Part shown: in pieces, positions 9,542 through 16,788 of the stretch | Layout of the letters: each line of letters begins with the position of its first letter | Numbering within the stretch: the stretch's first letter is position 1 | DNA from: Pseudomonas oryzae | GTDB lineage: Bacteria > Pseudomonadota > Gammaproteobacteria > Pseudomonadales > Pseudomonadaceae | Assembly (NCBI RefSeq): GCF_900104805.1 | Contig: NZ_LT629751.1 | Coordinates: 744,001-808,000 of the forward strand | Length of the DNA: 64,000 nucleotides | Direction of reading: 5' to 3' | Position numbers and translations under genes: made by a program | Notes under the pieces: generated by a model | What the model saw: only the letters and a program-made list of their open reading frames with translations | Databases searched by the model: none | What the model was told of the DNA's origin: nothing

Positions 9542-10737
9542 CCTTGCAGGTCGGTGTCGAGGGTAGCGATCAGGCGCACCTGTTCTTCGTAGGTTCGCGC
9601 GAAGTCGCGGGCCAGCAGGCGTTCGCTCCACTCCTTGTCGCGGGTCATAGCCGCGTGCAGGCGGCGGTAGGCGCGCCAGCGGTTGCCGGCGGTGGCCAGC
9701 AGCGGCTTGTGCTCGCGCTCGAAGCGCAGGGTCAGCTGTTCCGGTGCGAACTGCTCGAGCACGCCCTTGACCGCCGCGCGGCTGGCGGCCAGCAGGGCCA
9801 CCTGATGGGCCTGCAGGTCGCGGAAGGCGCGGCCGAGTGCCTGGCTGGCGGGCAGCTGGCCGGGCTTACCGCCGCGCAGCAGGGCGGCGAGGGCTTCCTC
9901 GGCGTCGGCACAATGCTTGAGCGGGTTGTTGCCGACGTTCTGCACCGTGGTCAGCGCCAGGCGCAGCTCGTTCTTCAGCTCGCTGCGGGTGCGCAGGGTC
10001 TGTTGCAGGTGACCGACGCTCTGCCGTAGCAGCCGTGCAGCCTGCAGGGCCACGGCCTCGCGTTGCTCCTCGTCGAGACCGCCGAGATCGATGCCCAGCG
10101 CCTCGCCGTAGCGCTGCCAGAACTGTTCCGGCAGCGGCACCGTCCGGGCTGTGGGGGCCGGCTCGGCGGCGTTGGTCGGTGGCACCAGCTCCGGCAGCGG
10201 CAGGCTTTCCATGTCGATGCGCGCGTAGTCGCGCTGTGGCGCCTGCGCCATCGACTGGCGCGGCCGGGTGAGCAGGGCCAGCTCGTCGACCTCGGCGTAG
10301 AGCTGTTCCTGCTGCTCCAACGCGGTCAGCGGGTCGAGGTCGAGAAAGGCATCGTCGGGGATGATGCTGCCGGCCGGCACAGGCCGGCCGATATCGCCTT
10401 CGAACAGCGCCGGATCGCGCACCAGCCGGGCGCGGATCTCGAAGTCGCCGAGGCAGTAGACGTTGCCGTGCTCGATGCGTTGCGGCTGGCCGCGGCTCAG
10501 GCTGGCGCCGCTGTCCTTGAGCTGGATGCCGTTGCTGCTGATATCGGTGAGGTAGAAGGCGCCGTCGCGATAGCTCACCTCGGCGTGGTGGCCAGAGAGG
10601 ATGCGCTTGCGATCGGGGATCACCCAGTCGCAGTCCTCGGCGCGGCCGATGACACCGCCGGCCTGCTTGAAGGTCTTGCTGGTCAACATGCCGGCGGTGA
10701 ACTGCTGGGCGCTGACCATCTCGAAAACCAGTTCCAT
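9538..10737 (-). CDS. fha: T6SS forkhead-associated protein Fha (TagH/ImpI-like)
   Basis: Cytoplasmic phosphothreonine-binding scaffold of 399 aa. The N-terminal FHA domain spans about residues 25-105 and shows the canonical GR (31-32), SGHH (48-51) and SSNG (67-70) contacts. A Pro-rich linker (about 190-225) leads to the C-terminal domain typical of T6SS Fha proteins. AAGGAG precedes the ATG. In relatives, Fha phosphorylation by the T6SS kinase tunes assembly; stk1 and stp1 are encoded at the end of this operon. Codons 1-81 are also present as a near-identical second copy at 13897-14139, fused to the tail of vgrG. Confidence 0.93.
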   Translation of the reverse strand: MELVFEMVSAQQFTAGMLTSKTFKQAGGVIGRAEDCDWVIPDRKRILSGHHAEVSYRDGAFYLTDISSNGIQLKDSGASLSRGQPQRIEHGNVYCLGDFEIRARLVRDPALFEGDIGRPVPAGSIIPDDAFLDLDPLTALEQQEQLYAEVDELALLTRPRQSMAQAPQRDYARIDMESLPLPELVPPTNAAEPAPTARTVPLPEQFWQRYGEALGIDLGGLDEEQREAVALQAARLLRQSVGHLQQTLRTRSELKNELRLALTTVQNVGNNPLKHCADAEEALAALLRGGKPGQLPASQALGRAFRDLQAHQVALLAASRAAVKGVLEQFAPEQLTLRFEREHKPLLATAGNRWRAYRRLHAAMTRDKEWSERLLARDFARTYEEQVRLIATLDTDLQG

Positions 10738-11240
10738 GGTTGCGGTACTCCTTGGGCGGTCAGTGGCCGCGCTTCTCCATTGGCGGTTCGCCCAGCGGGC
10801 GGTAGTCGTCATCGCTGAACTTGTAATTGCCGCTGCAGCCGGCCAGACACAGGGCCAGGGCGAGCAGGGCGGCGGGGTAGAGGCGGTCCAGCATGGCGGG
10901 CGCTCTTTCGGTTGAGAGGGGTAAATGGGCTGTTGGCATCAGGCGGACTCCTCGCCGGACCAGTACCAGAGCGTGTCGCCCCAGCTGGAACCGGTGAAGC
11001 AGGGCATGAGTTCGCCTTGCTGGAAGTGACGGCGTGAATTGGCCTGTGCCGGGGTGAACCAGTAGCCGGCACGCGGGCAGGGTTGACCGGCCTCGACGCG
11101 GCCGATCTGCGTCGAGCCAGCCGGTGGGATGAAGTTGCGCGCGTAGGCGACCAAGTCCTTGGGGTAGACCATGTGGTCGATCTGGCTGTCGTCGATGCCG
11201 TAGAGGAAGGCGATGGCGCCGGCTTCGAAGGCCCAGTAGC
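10495..11240 (-). repeat. Direct repeat, fha-side copy (immunity 3' end + lipoprotein + fha 5' end)
   Basis: About 745 bp that closely match 13897-14643 at an offset of 3402-3403 bp. It covers the 3' end of immunity gene B, the small lipoprotein and codons 1-81 of fha. One single-base indel lies between lipoprotein and fha. Similarity decays quickly upstream, inside the immunity gene. It marks one arm of a tandem duplication. Confidence 0.9.
10760..10894 (-). CDS. Small T6SS lipoprotein, copy 1 (OrfX position)
   Basis: A 44-aa reading frame: signal peptide MLDRLYPAALLALALCLAGC with lipobox LAGC and Cys20, then a short polar mature peptide of about 24 residues (SGNYKFSDDDYRPLGE... EKRGH). It sits just upstream of fha, where the HSI-II locus of P. 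aeruginosa has a short gene between sfa2 and fha2 (orfX, from memory). A second copy at 14163-14297 differs at only four residues (D3H, N23D, P37A, M39I), with all changes conservative for a lipoprotein and no stop codons, which supports a real gene. The function is unknown. The acidic residues after Cys do not make clear whether it stays in the inner membrane. Confidence 0.75.
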   Translation of the reverse strand: MLDRLYPAALLALALCLAGCSGNYKFSDDDYRPLGEPPMEKRGH

Positions 11241-11901
11241 CGACGTAGGAGCCCTCTTCGCCATCCAGATGCGAGTCATGCCAGGGTGCCTGCGCGAAGG
11301 CGGGATACCACTGGTTGCAATACTCCTTGAGCAAGCGAGCGGCGTCGGCCTTGTTCTCCACGTAGGTCGCGCGAATCAGGGGGGTATAGACATCGTGGTA
11401 CCACTCGTCTACGTCATGGCGATCGGGAAGAACCTTCGCGAGTAAGTCTTCGTATAGGGTGTCTTCGCCCGCATAGCCGGCGTTGTCGATCAGAGCGACG
11501 AAACGCTTAAGCAGGTCGATGCGGTGCAGCAGGATGCACAGACTGATTACCTGAACGCATTCCTCGTATTGATATGCCCAGTCGTCAATCGCCAGAGGGC
11601 TGATGTTGGGGGTTGCTTCGTAAAGTGCAGATTTTTTTTGATATTCTTCGTACTTTTGAATCAGATGCTCCAGTCTAGGAGAGATCTCTTCAATAGTCTC
11701 TCCTGCGGTATACGTCAGGATGATTCTTGAGAGTGAGCCGGCCTGGATGTGCCGAGATTTGAGTGCGGCCTCCTGCTCGGGGGAGTCGGACTCCATATCG
11801 TTGGTTAGCCAGTAGGCCTCTTGCTGATCATAGAAGGCTGAGATGGCCATGTAGTGCGCTTTGCTAAGAAAGCGCTGTCGTCTTTTTTGGGGGAAATCCA
11901 T
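10939..11901 (-). CDS. Immunity protein B, DUF1910/DUF1911 (PoNi-like)
   Basis: A 320-aa cytoplasmic protein encoded 1 bp after effector B, with AGGAGAA before the start. The C-terminal half has the DUF1911-type block APWHDSHL ... YVGYWAFEAGAIAFLYGIDDS, which marks PoNi immunity proteins that neutralise PoNe DNase toxins. After it comes a distinct module of about 65 residues (AGQPCPRAGYWFTPAQ ... SSWGDTLWYW). The last 84 residues differ from immunity A at only four positions, while the N-terminal half is strongly divergent; this half is likely to hold the toxin specificity. Local GC in the N-terminal part is clearly lower than in tss genes. Family assignment is from recalled motifs. Confidence 0.8.
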   Translation of the reverse strand: MDFPQKRRQRFLSKAHYMAISAFYDQQEAYWLTNDMESDSPEQEAALKSRHIQAGSLSRIILTYTAGETIEEISPRLEHLIQKYEEYQKKSALYEATPNISPLAIDDWAYQYEECVQVISLCILLHRIDLLKRFVALIDNAGYAGEDTLYEDLLAKVLPDRHDVDEWYHDVYTPLIRATYVENKADAARLLKEYCNQWYPAFAQAPWHDSHLDGEEGSYVGYWAFEAGAIAFLYGIDDSQIDHMVYPKDLVAYARNFIPPAGSTQIGRVEAGQPCPRAGYWFTPAQANSRRHFQQGELMPCFTGSSWGDTLWYWSGEESA

Positions 11902-11902
11902 C

Positions 11903-13450
11903 TCAATTCTCCTCTTTCAGTGAGGGATGGTCGCCATACTGTTTGCTCAAGGCGCGCTTGCGTTTGTTTGCAGCGGATTTGACCTCTTGCTCCCGGTAAT
12001 GGATGGCCGCATGTTCGGCATGGTCTTGCGCGCTGCCGCTGCTCAGTCTGGCGGTGATGTGCGCTTCGACAGTGGTGTAATAGCGCGGTGAATAAAATAG
12101 ATGTCGGCTGTATGAGCTGAGAACTTGTTCGGCCAAAGAGTAATGGACGGAGGATTGGATGTTTTCCCTGATCCACTCCTTGCTCATTTGTACAAGAATG
12201 GTTTTCCCTTTTTTTGCGGGTTGGTTTTTCTTCTTGGTAAATTCTGTGCCGGAGTTTCCGTTCGCTCTCTTTCCACTCACTTTCTTGCCTGGCCTTGCGG
12301 ATATATCGGTCTCTTCCTCAATCGGCTCAAGCAGCTCGCTTGGATCGGGAAGTCCGGAAACCCCCAGCTTTGAAGCGACATTCGGCTTGCGGGTATTCTG
12401 GGTTTTGCGCATGAACTTCGGCGCATCTTCCTCCTTGCTGGCCTTGGCTTCGACAATCGCGAACAGCTTGCCGTTGTTGGTGCTTGGGTCGGCACGCCAG
12501 ACCGCGTCGATTCCCGTGCCATTGGCGCCATCGGTGAGCTTGTAGAGCACATGCGGGGTCTTCGGATTGCCGCCCTTTGACAGCTTGCCCATTTTGCTCG
12601 CGCTCGGCTTACCCGCCTGCCATTGCCCGTCTGCCCCGCAGTCGTGGCCAGCCCAGTCCTTGCCCCAACCAAGCTCATAAGCGCAGATGTAGTCGGCGAT
12701 ATGTTCGCCGCTAACGCCAAGCCCCTCGTTGGTGAGCTTGGCCAGGCTTTGCTGGCCGAGTCTGGAGTGGTCTGCACTGTTGTTGCGGGCGCGGCTGGCG
12801 CCATCGACTGTCTGGCTATCTCGACTGGCGGGTTTTCGTCCCACGGCCGGCTTGCTGCTGCCGATGCTGCTTGCCGCACTGTTGCGCTGCAGGTGTTTCC
12901 ACTTGTTCAGGCGAGTTTCGACGATGCCGAGCATGGTCGGCATGCTGTCGCGGGCACCGGCAAGAACGGTCAACACGGCCGATTGCACCAGTGGCGGCAA
13001 TTTTTGGAAGGCAGACGACTCCTTTACGCCCGCGATGACCTCATCCAGTTCGGCCCGCAGTGCAGCGGAATCGAAGATCTGCGCGAGGAGGGCTTCCGGG
13101 CTGGTCTTGATCCTGCACTCCTGAAGCACGAAGCGCAGCAGATCGAACAGCACCGGGGCATAGCGCTGAGGGTCGCGATTGACGATCCGCAGGCTTTTCT
13201 TGACGCCGTCACCGGGGCCGGGCACCCAGCCGATGATCGCCAGCAGCAAGTCGAACTGGGCGTCCTCCTTGCCGGCTGCGGAGTCTTCCCAGTGGAGGCG
13301 TATGGCAGACGCGACCGTGTCCCAGGCGTCGACGGCTTGGCCGAGGAAGGGAACGGCGCCAAGTGCAATCCCCTTGGCAAGGTCGATTGCGGCTTCTTCG
13401 TAGGCCGCCCGGCGATCCGCGTGTTCGTAGTGGTCGTTGCTCTGCTTCAC
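11903..13450 (-). CDS. T6SS nuclease effector B, PD-(D/E)xK (PoNe / Tox-REase-5-like)
   Basis: A 515-aa candidate antibacterial DNase. Residues 12-190 form a conserved helical module shared with effector A (KGIALGAVPFLGQ, IIGWVPGPGDGVKKSLR). A low-complexity linker follows, then the C-terminal toxin domain with GEH at 248-250, GTGID315AVW and AIVE334AK336, i.e. the D...ExK pattern of the PD-(D/E)xK nuclease fold. Effector A has a shorter region after ExK, while here about 55 extra residues rich in Lys, Pro and Glu are inserted (about 360-415). It starts with GTG, not ATG, at a GTGA overlap with the FHA-TTR gene. It is followed directly by its immunity gene. It has no signal peptide. The activity is inferred from motifs. 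Confidence 0.8.
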   Translation of the reverse strand: MKQSNDHYEHADRRAAYEEAAIDLAKGIALGAVPFLGQAVDAWDTVASAIRLHWEDSAAGKEDAQFDLLLAIIGWVPGPGDGVKKSLRIVNRDPQRYAPVLFDLLRFVLQECRIKTSPEALLAQIFDSAALRAELDEVIAGVKESSAFQKLPPLVQSAVLTVLAGARDSMPTMLGIVETRLNKWKHLQRNSAASSIGSSKPAVGRKPASRDSQTVDGASRARNNSADHSRLGQQSLAKLTNEGLGVSGEHIADYICAYELGWGKDWAGHDCGADGQWQAGKPSASKMGKLSKGGNPKTPHVLYKLTDGANGTGIDAVWRADPSTNNGKLFAIVEAKASKEEDAPKFMRKTQNTRKPNVASKLGVSGLPDPSELLEPIEEETDISARPGKKVSGKRANGNSGTEFTKKKNQPAKKGKTILVQMSKEWIRENIQSSVHYSLAEQVLSSYSRHLFYSPRYYTTVEAHITARLSSGSAQDHAEHAAIHYREQEVKSAANKRKRALSKQYGDHPSLKEEN

Positions 13451-14139
13451 ATCATCCTCCCGGCGGCCTGTTCAATAAGGGCCTGCAGATCGATTGCATC
13501 CGGCTCAAGGCCGAGTTTGCGCAGATCTTCTTCAATCTTCTCTCCGGTGGCTCGTACGCTCTTGATCGCGTGGCGTGAATAGGGGCGCGGGTCTTCGCCG
13601 TAATAGACCTTGACCGGCCCGATAGGCACATCCTCCAAGCGGGCATGCCCCTGGGCATCGAGTTGGCCTTCGCGTCGCGAGCCGTCGCTGAACTCGACGC
13701 GGTACGCTGCATGAGGCACGGGCTCCAGATTCGGGTAGTGCAGGTTCAGCTCCAGCCAGGTGGTATTGGCCTTGGCGCTATCGACTAGATTGCCGGCCTT
13801 GTCCGTATCCGCCACTCCCGGAATCAGCGGGCCGAGTATCTGAATGCCCGAACCGCTCCCCGGGGCCCCGCCCGAGTTGAGGCGGATGGTCGCGCCGCTC
13901 AGGCTGGCGCCGCTGTCCTTGAGCTGGATGCCGTTGCTGCTGGTATTGGTGAGGTAGAAGGCGCCTTCGCGATAGCTCACCTCGGCGTGGTGGCCGGAGA
14001 GGATGCGCTTGCGATCGGGGATCACCCAGTCGCAGTCCTCGGCGCGACCGATCACGCCACCGGCCTGCTTGAAGGTCTTGCTGGTCAACATGCCAGCGGT
14101 GAACTGCTGGGCGCTGACCATCTCGAAAACCAGTTCCAT
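13447..14139 (-). CDS. Chimeric protein: Fha FHA domain fused to VgrG C-terminal TTR-like adaptor
   Basis: A 230-aa in-frame hybrid. Residues 1-81 are almost identical to the start of Fha and keep the phosphopeptide-binding residues (GR31-32, SGHH, SSNG), but the last strands of the FHA fold are lost. From the junction SGASLSGATIR onward it matches the end of VgrG (NSGGAPGSGSGIQILGPLIPG), then a transthyretin-like beta domain (NTTWLELNL ... RVEFSDGS ... VYYGEDP) and a helical tail. The TTR part has diverged from that of VgrG in its last 80 residues. It shares the fha ribosome-binding site and overlaps effector B by 4 bp, replacing vgrG as the gene before an effector. It could be an adaptor for effector B, an inhibitor of Fha, or a harmless duplication scar; the intact frame favours some use. 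Confidence 0.85.
   Translation of the reverse strand: MELVFEMVSAQQFTAGMLTSKTFKQAGGVIGRAEDCDWVIPDRKRILSGHHAEVSYREGAFYLTNTSSNGIQLKDSGASLSGATIRLNSGGAPGSGSGIQILGPLIPGVADTDKAGNLVDSAKANTTWLELNLHYPNLEPVPHAAYRVEFSDGSRREGQLDAQGHARLEDVPIGPVKVYYGEDPRPYSRHAIKSVRATGEKIEEDLRKLGLEPDAIDLQALIEQAAGRMM
13741..13914 (-). repeat. Direct repeat of vgrG tail, copy in the chimera
   Basis: 174 bp with only about five differences from 17079-17252 in vgrG. It encodes the end of the DUF2345-type region and the start of the TTR-like domain. Its upper edge is the crossover microhomology GCTCAGGCTG[GA]CGCCGCT. Confidence 0.9.
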
Positions 14140-14643
14140 GGTTGCGGTACTCCTTGGCGCGGTCAGTGGCCGCGCTTCTCTATTGGCGCTTCGCCCAGCG
14201 GGCGGTAATCGTCGTCGCTGAACTTGTAGTCGCCGCTGCAGCCGGCCAGACACAGGGCCAGGGCGAGCAGGGCGGCGGGGTAGAGGCGGTGCAGCATGGC
14301 GGGCGCTCTTCCGGTTGAGAGGAGTAAATGGGCTGTTGGCATCAGGCGGACTCCTCGCCGGACCAGTACCAGAGCGTGTCGCCCCAGCTGGAAACGGTGA
14401 AGCTGGGCATGAGTTCGCCTTGCTGGAAGTGACGGCGGGAATTGGCCTGCGCCGGGGTGAACCAGTAGCCGGCACGCGGGCAGGGCTGGCCGGCCTCGAC
14501 GCGGCCGATCTGCGTCGAGCCAGCCGGTGGGATGAAGTTGCGCGTGTAGGCGACCATGTCCTTGGGGTAGACCATGTGGTCGATCTGGCTGTCGTCGATG
14601 TTGAATAGGAAGGCGATGGCACCGGCCTCGAAGGCCCAGTAGC
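13897..14643 (-). repeat. Direct repeat, vgrG-side copy (immunity 3' end + lipoprotein + fha 5' end)
   Basis: Second copy of the repeat at 10495-11240. It covers the 3' end of immunity gene A, lipoprotein copy 2 and the FHA-encoding part of the chimera. The copy ends sharply at the sequence shared with vgrG (13897-13914), where it switches to the vgrG tail. Confidence 0.9.
14163..14297 (-). CDS. Small T6SS lipoprotein, copy 2
   Basis: Second copy of the 44-aa lipoprotein found at 10760-10894: MLHRLYPAALLALALCLAGC signal peptide with lipobox LAGC and Cys20, then a short mature part ending EKRGH. It lies between immunity A and the FHA-TTR chimera inside the duplicated segment. Four residues differ from copy 1 and no frame change has occurred even though the untranslated stretch after its stop differs by one base between copies, consistent with selection on the frame. 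Function unknown. Confidence 0.72.
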   Translation of the reverse strand: MLHRLYPAALLALALCLAGCSGDYKFSDDDYRPLGEAPIEKRGH

Positions 14644-15307
14644 CGCTGTAGCTGCCATCGTCGCCGTCGATACTGAGGTGCGAGTCGTACCAGGGAGCCT
14701 TCTTGAAGGCGGGGTACCAGTCCTTGCAGTACTTATCCAGCAGCTTGCTGGCTTCCTCGGGCGTGGAGGCGCGAATGACCTTGAGCAGGCCGGCGTAGGG
14801 GCGCTTGAACAGCAGGTCATCGGTCCTGATGCGGCTGTCGTCGTAGAAGGAGAGCAGGGTTTCGTAGATCGCATCCTGGCCCTTGTTGTCGCGGTCGAAG
14901 ATGGCGGAGAGACGCGGAATCAGCTCACCACGGCCGAGCAGGATGCACAGGCTGAGGGTTTGCAGAAACTGCTCGTAGTCGTCGTTCTCGCCGAAGCCGG
15001 CGCAGACTTCATCACTGCCGTAGGCGAGAATGTCAAACTCGCGCTTTCTCTCATAAGCAGCAATTAATGGCTCTAAGTTGGATGTGAGGTTTTCAATGGC
15101 ATACCCTGCCGTATAAAGCATCAGCAGCATGTCGCAGTAATTTGTAATGAGACTAGACGCTTTTATGGCTTTGTTGTTAACGTGGATTGCAGGGTTGGGG
15201 AAGTACCCATATATTTTTTGACAGCTCTCTTCAGTCAATCTAATCATTGCTTTAGCGTACGTTTCGGTCGCAAATGGCTGGCGGCGATTATTTATTATTT
15301 CCATCAT
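14342..15307 (-). CDS. Immunity protein A, DUF1910/DUF1911 (PoNi-like)
   Basis: A 321-aa protein translated from an ATGATG at the effector A stop (4-bp overlap), so expression of antidote is coupled to toxin. The DUF1911-type block is clear: APWYDSHL, GSYSGYWAFEAGAIAFLFNIDDS, YPKDMVAY. It ends in the same extra module as immunity B (AGQPCPRAGYWFTPAQ ... SSWGDTLWYW). The first 230 residues are only distantly similar to immunity B, as expected if each protein recognises its own toxin. The N-terminal third is encoded by noticeably AT-richer DNA. Expected to act in the cytoplasm by binding the nuclease domain of effector A; this is inferred from family and position. Confidence 0.82.
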   Translation of the reverse strand: MMEIINNRRQPFATETYAKAMIRLTEESCQKIYGYFPNPAIHVNNKAIKASSLITNYCDMLLMLYTAGYAIENLTSNLEPLIAAYERKREFDILAYGSDEVCAGFGENDDYEQFLQTLSLCILLGRGELIPRLSAIFDRDNKGQDAIYETLLSFYDDSRIRTDDLLFKRPYAGLLKVIRASTPEEASKLLDKYCKDWYPAFKKAPWYDSHLSIDGDDGSYSGYWAFEAGAIAFLFNIDDSQIDHMVYPKDMVAYTRNFIPPAGSTQIGRVEAGQPCPRAGYWFTPAQANSRRHFQQGELMPSFTVSSWGDTLWYWSGEESA

Positions 15308-16788
15308 GCTTCCCTGTTCAGTCCGGGTGCCCCAGCGTACTCGGCGGTTTTCTTTTCTCGATCCTTGGCGCGGTTAACAAGTTTCTTTACTTCGCTGTCG
15401 GAGTAATGCAGGGCTCTATGTTCGTCGTGTAAGTCAGGTGATCCGTTTTTAAAAGTTGCTCCCAGGTGCGTCAGTAATGAATGTGAATAGGCTGGGGTGT
15501 GTAATATTTGTCGCGAGTAGTTGAAATCCCCGCTTTGTAATATTTCGGTGATGGCTTCTGCTGTTCTTTTAGGAGCGGATCTCTTGATGTTTTTTTCAAT
15601 CCACTCATGACTCATCTGCACTATCCGGCTGCGCCCACTGCCACTGCCCTCCAGCAGGCCGGAAATGCGCGGCTTGCGGGTATTACCCGGATTGCTCATA
15701 TATTTGGGCTTCTTGCCACTGACGCTGGCCTTGGCGTCGACGATGGCGAAGGGCTTGCCGTCGTTGTGAGCGCAGCCGTTGGCGCACCAGACCGCATCGA
15801 TGCCGGTGCCGAACGAGGGATCGGTCAGCTTGAACAGCTTATGGTGGTCTTTCGGGCTGCCGCCGCGGGACAGCTTGCCGGCCACCAGCGCGCTGGGCTT
15901 GGCGCCTGTCCATTGGCCCGCGCCGCCCAAATCATGGGCTTCCCAGCCGCTACCCCAGCCGAGCTTCTCGTAGCAGTAGTAATCTGCGATATGTTCGCCG
16001 GCGACGCTGAGGATGGCGTTGTCGATCCCCTCGATCGGGAATTGGCGCGTCTTCTGGGCATCTATCTTGTCGGGGCCGGCCTGGCTTGGGCTGTCCTTGC
16101 CGTCGGCGTTGTCCCGCGCCTCGCCCCTGGGCTTGATACCGACGGCGGGCTGGCCATTGTCGGAGACTGTCGCAGAGCTGTTGCGTTGCTTGCTGTGCCA
16201 CTTGAGCAGGCGCCGCTCGACGATGCCCAGCATGCTCGGCAAGTTGTCGCGGGCAATCACAAGCACATCGATGACACTGCGTTGCAGTGAGCTCGGTAGC
16301 GCCTCGAAGGCACCGGAGTCCCTGACACCCTCGATGATCTCGTCGAGCTGGGTGCGCAGGGCACCGGCATCGAAGATCTTGGCCAACAGCTCCTCCGGAC
16401 TGGTTCGGATACCGCACTCTTCCAGCACGAAGCGCAGGAAGTCGAACAGCACCTGCGCGAAGCGCTCTGGGTCGCTGTTGACCAGACGCAGGCTCTTCTT
16501 CACGCCATCCCCGGGGCCCGGAATCCAGCCGATGATCGCCAGCACCAGATCGAACTGGGCCTCCTCCTTGGTGGACGCCGTTTTCGATTGATAGACCCGG
16601 ATCGCCGACTCGACGGTGTCATAGGCGTCGATGGCCTGGCCCAGGAAGGGCACGGCTCCGAGGGCGATGCCCTTGGCCAGCTCGGTTACGGCTTCCGCAT
16701 AGGCGGCCTGGCGTTGTGCCTGCGGATCGAGTTCCTGTTCGTCCTCGTTCAGTTCGAGGTCTTCGTCGTAGTGGTCCATGTCGCTCAT
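15304..16788 (-). CDS. T6SS nuclease effector A, PD-(D/E)xK (PoNe / Tox-REase-5-like)
   Basis: A 494-aa candidate DNase delivered with VgrG. After an acidic N-terminus, residues 28-205 form the same helical module as in effector B (KGIALGAVPFLGQ 39-51, IIGWIPGPGDGVKKSLR 85-101). The C-terminal toxin domain has GEH at 264-266, GTGID331AVW and AIVD351AK353, the D...DxK signature of PD-(D/E)xK nucleases, followed by Trp/His-containing segments shared with effector B. The ATG overlaps the vgrG stop by 4 bp, which ties it to this spike, and the TTR-like tail of VgrG is the probable docking site. The partner immunity gene overlaps its 3' end. The PoNe family call rests on the DxK motif plus a DUF1911 immunity neighbour. 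Confidence 0.82.
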   Translation of the reverse strand: MSDMDHYDEDLELNEDEQELDPQAQRQAAYAEAVTELAKGIALGAVPFLGQAIDAYDTVESAIRVYQSKTASTKEEAQFDLVLAIIGWIPGPGDGVKKSLRLVNSDPERFAQVLFDFLRFVLEECGIRTSPEELLAKIFDAGALRTQLDEIIEGVRDSGAFEALPSSLQRSVIDVLVIARDNLPSMLGIVERRLLKWHSKQRNSSATVSDNGQPAVGIKPRGEARDNADGKDSPSQAGPDKIDAQKTRQFPIEGIDNAILSVAGEHIADYYCYEKLGWGSGWEAHDLGGAGQWTGAKPSALVAGKLSRGGSPKDHHKLFKLTDPSFGTGIDAVWCANGCAHNDGKPFAIVDAKASVSGKKPKYMSNPGNTRKPRISGLLEGSGSGRSRIVQMSHEWIEKNIKRSAPKRTAEAITEILQSGDFNYSRQILHTPAYSHSLLTHLGATFKNGSPDLHDEHRALHYSDSEVKKLVNRAKDREKKTAEYAGAPGLNREA

